A DNA stretch of 7,069 nucleotides, from positions 11,087 through 18,155 of the forward strand of contig DHTR01000005.1 of NCBI GenBank assembly GCA_002408725.1, in the 5' to 3' direction. The stretch is from Pelotomaculum sp. UBA5255 (GTDB taxonomy: Bacteria; Bacillota; Desulfotomaculia; Desulfotomaculales; Pelotomaculaceae). The position numbers and the translations under genes are program-made. Positions 6,295 through 7,069 of this stretch are shown in pieces; position 1 is the first letter of the stretch, and each line of letters opens with the position of its first letter. The notes under the pieces were generated by a model. The model did not search any database. It had not been told where the DNA came from and saw nothing but the letters and a program-made list of their open reading frames with translations.

Positions 6295-6300
6295 GGTGAG

Positions 6301-6555
6301 CTGGGCCGGCGCATTGGGGTGATTGGAATTGTTGTGGAAAACAGGGAGGAAGCCTCCCGGAAGATCAACAGCGTTCTCAGTGAATACGGTGAACTTATTG
6401 TAGGGCGCATGGGTATTCCTTACCGGGAACGAAATTTGTCGGTTATTTCCCTGATTATCGACGGATCAACCGATGAAATTGGCGCGTTGAGCGGAAAACT
6501 GGGTGGAATTGCGGGGGTTAAGGTCAAAACGTCGCTGCTCTCCAAGGATTTGTAA
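6301..6555 (+). CDS. TM1266-family putative iron-only hydrogenase system regulator (ACT-like/ferredoxin-like fold)
   Basis: A small protein, 84 residues from the preferred start, of the family named after Thermotoga TM1266 and annotated as a putative iron-only hydrogenase system regulator. Its biochemical function is not established. The RIGVIGIVVENRE strand-turn start (4-16), VGRMGIPYRER (34-44), SVISLIIDG (47-55) and TDEIGALSGKLG (57-68) are the recognisable blocks. It is a compact alpha/beta domain with no membrane segment or DNA-binding N-terminus. The open frame extends to GTG 6232 (107 residues), but those extra residues are encoded by the terminator hairpin and are foreign to the family. 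A CTG start at 6301 gives the usual family N-terminus with a good ribosome site. Expression is likely controlled by the attenuator in front of it. hydF follows 86 bp later, matching the hydrogenase association. Family confidence is high; the start is uncertain. Confidence 0.82.
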   Translation: MGRRIGVIGIVVENREEASRKINSVLSEYGELIVGRMGIPYRERNLSVISLIIDGSTDEIGALSGKLGGIAGVKVKTSLLSKDL

Positions 6556-6577
6556 GGTTTTTAAACAGGGGGCCTTG

Positions 6578-6625
6578 ATGCCGCTGATTGCCCACTACCT
6601 AAAGCAAAAATTATTCTGTGAATAA
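6578..6625 (+). CDS. Possible 15-codon ORF upstream of hydF
   Basis: ATG at 6578 opens a 15-residue frame (MPLIAHYLKQKLFCE) ending at TAA 6623-6625. AGGGGG (6567-6572) is 5 bp upstream of the ATG. Its stop overlaps the start of the hydF ribosome site AAGGAGG (6624-6630), a layout that could couple its translation to hydF. It resembles nothing I recognise. So short a frame with a ribosome site can arise by chance, so it is listed as a candidate only. Confidence 0.25.
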   Translation: MPLIAHYLKQKLFCE

Positions 6626-6630
6626 GGAGG
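6624..6630 (+). promoter_or_regulatory. hydF ribosome binding site
   Basis: AAGGAGG is a near-perfect site 11 bp before the TTG at 6642. It lies downstream of an in-frame GTG at 6618, which argues against that longer alternative start for hydF. Confidence 0.6.
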
Positions 6631-6641
6631 CGGGAGTTGCC

Positions 6642-7069
6642 TTGAGTGCGGGAAGCTTAAATGAAACACCTAGGGGAAGCAGGCTCCACATTGCCATTTT
6701 CGGCAGGCGAAATGCCGGAAAGTCAAGTCTGATCAACGCGTTGACCAACCAGGAAATCGCCATTGTTTCCAGCGTGCCGGGCACGACCACCGACCCGGTT
6801 TACAAGACGATGGAGATTCTGCCGCTTGGGCCGGTTGTGCTCATCGATACGGCCGGGATCGACGAACAAGGGGAATTGGGCAGCCTCAGACTTAAAAAAA
6901 CCATCGGGGTGCTCAATAAGGCCGATTTAATGGTCCTGGTGATCGATGCCGGGCAGGCTGCCGGGGAGTATGAACTGGACCTGATCCGGAAAGCCGGGGA
7001 GCAGGGTGTGCCCGTGCTGGGTGTGCTGAACAAAATCGATTTGGAACCGGAAGCGCGGGCGCCGGAATT
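6642..7069 (+). CDS. hydF: [FeFe]-hydrogenase H-cluster maturation GTPase HydF, 3'-truncated by the window edge
   Basis: The first 142 codons of HydF, the scaffold that carries the binuclear iron precursor of the H-cluster and delivers it to the hydrogenase in the cytosol. The visible part is the N-terminal GTPase domain: the P-loop GRRNAGKS (21-28), the switch I threonines in VPGTTTDPV (45-53), DTAG (69-72) and NKID (130-133). The TPRGSRLHIAIFGRRNAGKSS start is typical of HydF and separates it from Era or Der GTPases. The dimerisation domain and the C-terminal cysteine/histidine Fe-S site lie outside the window, so their integrity cannot be judged. TTG at 6642 is preferred; GTG 6618 would add eight residues. 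The preceding TM1266-family gene supports a hydrogenase-maturation unit, with hydE, hydG or hydrogenase genes plausible downstream but unseen. Confidence 0.93.
   Translation, partial: MSAGSLNETPRGSRLHIAIFGRRNAGKSSLINALTNQEIAIVSSVPGTTTDPVYKTMEILPLGPVVLIDTAGIDEQGELGSLRLKKTIGVLNKADLMVLVIDAGQAAGEYELDLIRKAGEQGVPVLGVLNKIDLEPEARAPE

Larger units (their letters stand above)
6125..6300 (+). promoter_or_regulatory. Structured 5' leader, candidate riboswitch or transcription attenuator of unknown class
   Basis: From the predicted transcription start to the next gene, the leader contains a hairpin (6147-6170), a segment that can form an antiterminator (6191-6202 with 6248-6259) and a strong terminator hairpin (6243-6279), in the order aptamer-like region then expression platform. 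A further competing pairing, AGGGGA (6198-6203) with TTCCCT (6211-6216), would sequester the antiterminator strand. This mutually exclusive layout is the standard architecture of OFF/ON attenuators. I looked for the conserved cores of c-di-GMP, cobalamin, TPP, SAM-I, FMN, T-box, fluoride and THF elements and did not see them. The signal sensed is unknown. The genes controlled would be the TM1266-family protein and hydF. Confidence 0.55.

Noticed and set aside
6125..6300. T-box or cobalamin riboswitch in the leader.
   Set aside because: No T-box motif (AGGGTGGNACC-like) and no B12-box are present, and the downstream genes are not aminoacylation or cobalamin genes.
1..7069. CRISPR array, tRNA or rRNA genes, insertion sequences or attachment sites.
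   Set aside because: No regularly spaced repeats, tRNA-like cloverleaf, transposase fragments or flanking direct repeats were seen.

Overview
The window looks like a chromosomal segment of an anaerobic Gram-positive bacterium. The best guess is the Peptococcaceae group (Desulfotomaculum/Pelotomaculum-like or a heliobacterial relative). That placement is an inference from gene content and order and from Firmicute-style ribosome binding sites (AGGAGG, AGGGGG, AAGGAG); no taxonomic marker gene is present. The DNA is moderately GC-rich, apart from a sharply AT-rich patch at about 6060-6140. All eight main genes lie on the + strand and are tightly packed.

Region 1 (2-6058) is a seven-gene tetrapyrrole cluster: hemD (5' cut by the window edge), ahbC, hemB, ahbD, ahbA, ahbB, hemL. 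HemL makes 5-aminolevulinate, HemB makes porphobilinogen, and HemD closes the uroporphyrinogen III ring. AhbA/AhbB decarboxylate siroheme, AhbC removes its two acetate side chains to give Fe-coproporphyrin III, and AhbD decarboxylates two propionates to give heme b. This is the siroheme-dependent (alternative) heme route of sulfate reducers and methanogens. hemA, hemC, the uroporphyrinogen methyltransferase and siroheme-forming steps are not visible and are probably upstream. Gaps are 2 to 58 bp, and no promoter is evident inside the cluster, so it reads as one operon.

Region 2 (6059-6300) is a 242-bp non-coding stretch and the most interesting part of the window. It holds a near-consensus sigma-A-type promoter (TTGAAA, 16 bp, TATAAT) set inside an AT-rich inverted repeat. 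A predicted structured RNA leader of about 175 nt follows. The leader ends in a 17-bp terminator hairpin whose 5' arm can instead pair over 12 continuous base pairs with an upstream segment. This terminator/antiterminator pair is the hallmark of a riboswitch or other transcription attenuator. I could not match it to a known RNA class.

Region 3 (6301-7069) is a new transcription unit for [FeFe]-hydrogenase functions: a small TM1266-family putative hydrogenase-system regulator (probably starting at a rare CTG), a possible 15-codon ORF, and the first 142 codons of hydF, the GTPase scaffold of H-cluster maturation, cut by the window end.
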